A stretch of 64,000 nucleotides of DNA from positions 1 to 64,000 of the forward strand of contig CAXBOO010000002.1 of NCBI GenBank assembly GCA_963977425.1, given 5' to 3'. The notes under the pieces are model-generated. The model was not told the DNA's origin and made no database searches. It worked only from the letters and a program-made list of their open reading frames with translations. This stretch comes from CAXBOO01 sp963977425 (GTDB lineage: Bacteria; Bacteroidota; Bacteroidia; Flavobacteriales_D; Luteibaculaceae). Both the position numbers and the translations under genes were made by a program. Shown piece after piece: positions 62,267 through 64,000 of this stretch (position 1 is the first letter of the stretch; the number at the start of each line of letters is the position of its first letter).

Positions 62267-62924
62267 ATTGTTTGTTTTGATGTATTGCCCATTGTATAGG
62301 CGTTTTATTATTTTCTATTAAGTATTTATTGCTTTCGGAATATATTTTACTGCCAAAAAAACCACGGTGTGCCGACAATGGTGAAGGATGATGGGTTTTA
62401 ATGACTTTATGTCCGCTAAAATCAATGTCTTCTGCAAATTTTTGAGCCCAAGCTCCCAACAAAATAAACACCAAATTTTCGTTTTGAGACAACCGTGTTA
62501 AAATAGTCTTTGTGATAGCTTGCCAACCTAATTTCTGATGACTTCCTGCTTTACCTTCTTCAACAGTTAATACAGCATTAAGCAAAAGTACACCCTGCTT
62601 TGCCCATGGCTCAAGTTCGCCTGAAGTAGGCATTCCACAGGCCATATCTGTTTGCAATTCTTTATACAAGTTCCGAAGTGATGGTGGAATTTTCTGATCT
62701 TTTTTTACTGAAAACGACAATCCATTTGCTTGACCTACACCATGATATGGGTCCTGTCCTATCAATACAACTTTCGTTTCTGAAGGGTCAAAAAAATCAA
62801 AAGCTCGAAATACATTTTCTTCTGAAGGGTAAACCGTCTCAGATGCATATGCCTCAGATTTCAACTTTTCCATTTCAGAAATTAAATCCAACTCAGCAAA
62901 CAGCTTACGCCATGCTTTATTCAT
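62250..62924 (-). CDS. ung: Uracil-DNA glycosylase
   Basis: 224 aa from the ATG at 62924 (MNKAWRKLFAELD); a GTG six bases upstream is possible. Family 1 motifs: VVLIGQDPYHGVGQANGLSFSV with catalytic Asp, LLLNAVLTVEEGKAGSH, FILLGAWAQ, and THHPSPLSAHRGFFG. It removes uracil from DNA. Overlaps both neighbours, so it is translated from the same operon as the sulfur transporter and the hydroxylase. Confidence 0.95.
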   Translation of the reverse strand: MNKAWRKLFAELDLISEMEKLKSEAYASETVYPSEENVFRAFDFFDPSETKVVLIGQDPYHGVGQANGLSFSVKKDQKIPPSLRNLYKELQTDMACGMPTSGELEPWAKQGVLLLNAVLTVEEGKAGSHQKLGWQAITKTILTRLSQNENLVFILLGAWAQKFAEDIDFSGHKVIKTHHPSPLSAHRGFFGSKIYSESNKYLIENNKTPIQWAIHQNKQYELNF

Positions 62925-63771
62925 CCTCACTTTTATTCAATGGATAAATGGCCTGTCCCAAAAAGTCTTCTGGAAAATATTCATCGCCTTTAAAACCAAG
63001 CTCAATATCTTTTCCACTCTTTGGTATGTAAGCTGTTTTAAACAAATAATCCCACACACTTAAACTCAACCCAAAATTAACTCCGTACCGATTCGGTAGG
63101 TCTTTAGCATGATGCCAAATATGCATTTTAGGACTATTGAATACTTTTCCGAACACTCCGTACCCCCAACCTAAATTGGCGTGGTTTAAATGCCCCACAA
63201 GAACAGTAAACATATGCACCACAAATAAAGATTCTACAGAAACGCCTATCAGTGCCAATGGAATGTATTGCAAGCTTTTGTAGTAGACATTTTCGAACCA
63301 ATGGTATCGCAAGTGCCCCGCAAAACCCATTTCCTTAATTGAATGGTGCACTTTATGGAAATTCCATAACCAATCGAAACGATGCAGTAATCGATGCAAA
63401 TTCCATTGAATGAAATCAACATACAAGAACAAAATCAACATCTGCAGCCAAGGATGAATATTGCCAATTGAAATCATTGCAAACGATTCTAACCCTAAAA
63501 AACCTTGAATTTTTGAAACACCAGAACTAAGGACAGCTGAAACAGGTTCTGTTACCAATAAATTGAACAGAAAAAAATTGAAGACTACATAAAATAAGTC
63601 GAGCCAAAAATCTTTCCTAATGGCTTTCTGTTTTTCACGCCAGGGAGCAATTAGCTCTAAAGAATAAACTAGTACAGATAAAATAAGCAGTCCATAAAAA
63701 TAATTTCCCCACTGAGGATGGCTTATCTCATACCAAAGATAATTGGCATAATTTACAAACGAGTCCCACAT
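62917..63771 (-). CDS. Fatty acid hydroxylase / sterol desaturase family protein
   Basis: 284 aa, four to five helices. The diiron histidine motifs are HRLLHR, HKVHH and HIWHH, with HLNH between. Members hydroxylate or desaturate lipids in the membrane; the substrate is unknown. It follows the rhodanese gene by two bases and overlaps ung by eight. Confidence 0.9.
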   Translation of the reverse strand: MWDSFVNYANYLWYEISHPQWGNYFYGLLILSVLVYSLELIAPWREKQKAIRKDFWLDLFYVVFNFFLFNLLVTEPVSAVLSSGVSKIQGFLGLESFAMISIGNIHPWLQMLILFLYVDFIQWNLHRLLHRFDWLWNFHKVHHSIKEMGFAGHLRYHWFENVYYKSLQYIPLALIGVSVESLFVVHMFTVLVGHLNHANLGWGYGVFGKVFNSPKMHIWHHAKDLPNRYGVNFGLSLSVWDYLFKTAYIPKSGKDIELGFKGDEYFPEDFLGQAIYPLNKSEDE

Positions 63772-63773
63772 AA

Positions 63774-64000
63774 TTAATACGTTTTATTGCCTTTTTTCAA
63801 CCAAAACCCCCATGCAGGACTAAATCCATGAACAGAGTCGGTCGTTGCATTTTCATTATTCACAATTTCGCCGTCCTGATTGACCCATTCAAATAAGCCT
63901 CCATACAAGTTTTTGACGTTGGTAAACCCTTTGGCAATAAGCTTCTCAGTTACCTTTTCACTCCTATAACCAACACTACAATACACAATAATAGGTGTTG
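63774..64000 (-). CDS. Rhodanese-like protein (partial, runs off the window)
   Basis: The frame is open to the window edge; about 75 C-terminal residues are visible. The active-site loop is VYCSVGYRS with the catalytic Cys, preceded by TPII, and followed by KVTEKLIAKGFTNVKNLYGGLFEWVNQ. It transfers sulfane sulfur. First visible gene of the minus-strand group that includes the YeeE/YedE halves; the start lies beyond 64000. Confidence 0.9.
   Translation of the reverse strand, partial: TPIIVYCSVGYRSEKVTEKLIAKGFTNVKNLYGGLFEWVNQDGEIVNNENATTDSVHGFSPAWGFWLKKGNKTY

Overview
The window is AT-rich chromosomal DNA of a Bacteroidota bacterium, most likely a flavobacterium-like aerobe. The evidence is a type IX secretion (T9SS) target protein, a fused CcoN-CcoO subunit of a cbb3 oxidase, DUF6090 proteins, an HD-PycTM protein, PhnA, CtlX, outer-membrane barrel proteins and the almost complete lack of Shine-Dalgarno sequences. 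No rRNA, phage, transposase or CRISPR array is visible. Two tRNA genes lie near the right end.

Layout. 1-386: degenerate short repeats. 387-7169: four tightly packed minus-strand genes (membrane class III nucleotide cyclase, beta-propeller lipoprotein, calcineurin-type phosphatase fused to an outer-membrane barrel, HD phosphohydrolase with a Pycsar-type membrane effector domain). About 7350-19800: an accessory region of small, mostly unrelated plus-strand genes (catalytically degenerate signal peptidase, DUF6794-like lipoprotein, PIN toxin pair, NTF2-like protein, DUF6090 proteins, SPFH protein, TonB-C/TPR protein, GNAT). They are separated by long non-coding joints carrying a recurrent interspersed repeat and, at the left end, integron-attC-like arms. 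19806-28181: porin, two paralogous barrel proteins with the same short repeat in their tails, and small metabolic genes. 28178-38451: DMT transporter, PhnA, SbcDC nuclease and a large secreted protein.

38506-57749 is a respiratory block. After topB come eleven same-strand genes from ccoI through ccoS, ccoNO, ccoQ, ccoP, ccoG, ccoH, a SafE-type membrane protein, a radical SAM enzyme and a PLP decarboxylase to hemN. Divergent from them lie a secreted protein, a PAS histidine kinase, a receiver-Crp/Fnr regulator and a universal stress protein. FNR-like palindromes precede ccoI, ccoS and the stress-protein gene. Together these make, repair and heme-load a high-affinity oxidase for low oxygen, with a local regulator that could control it.

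57843-64000: tRNA-Arg, two MscS channels, a GIY-YIG nuclease gene inserted beside tRNA-Pro between copies of a duplicated terminator, and a minus-strand group (rhodanese, fatty acid hydroxylase, uracil-DNA glycosylase, split YeeE/YedE sulfur transporter).

Most notable are the integron-like gene cassettes at 7354-10740, the cyclase/HD-PycTM operon, the GIY-YIG/tRNA element, and the shared ATDYNSSRSN tail repeats.
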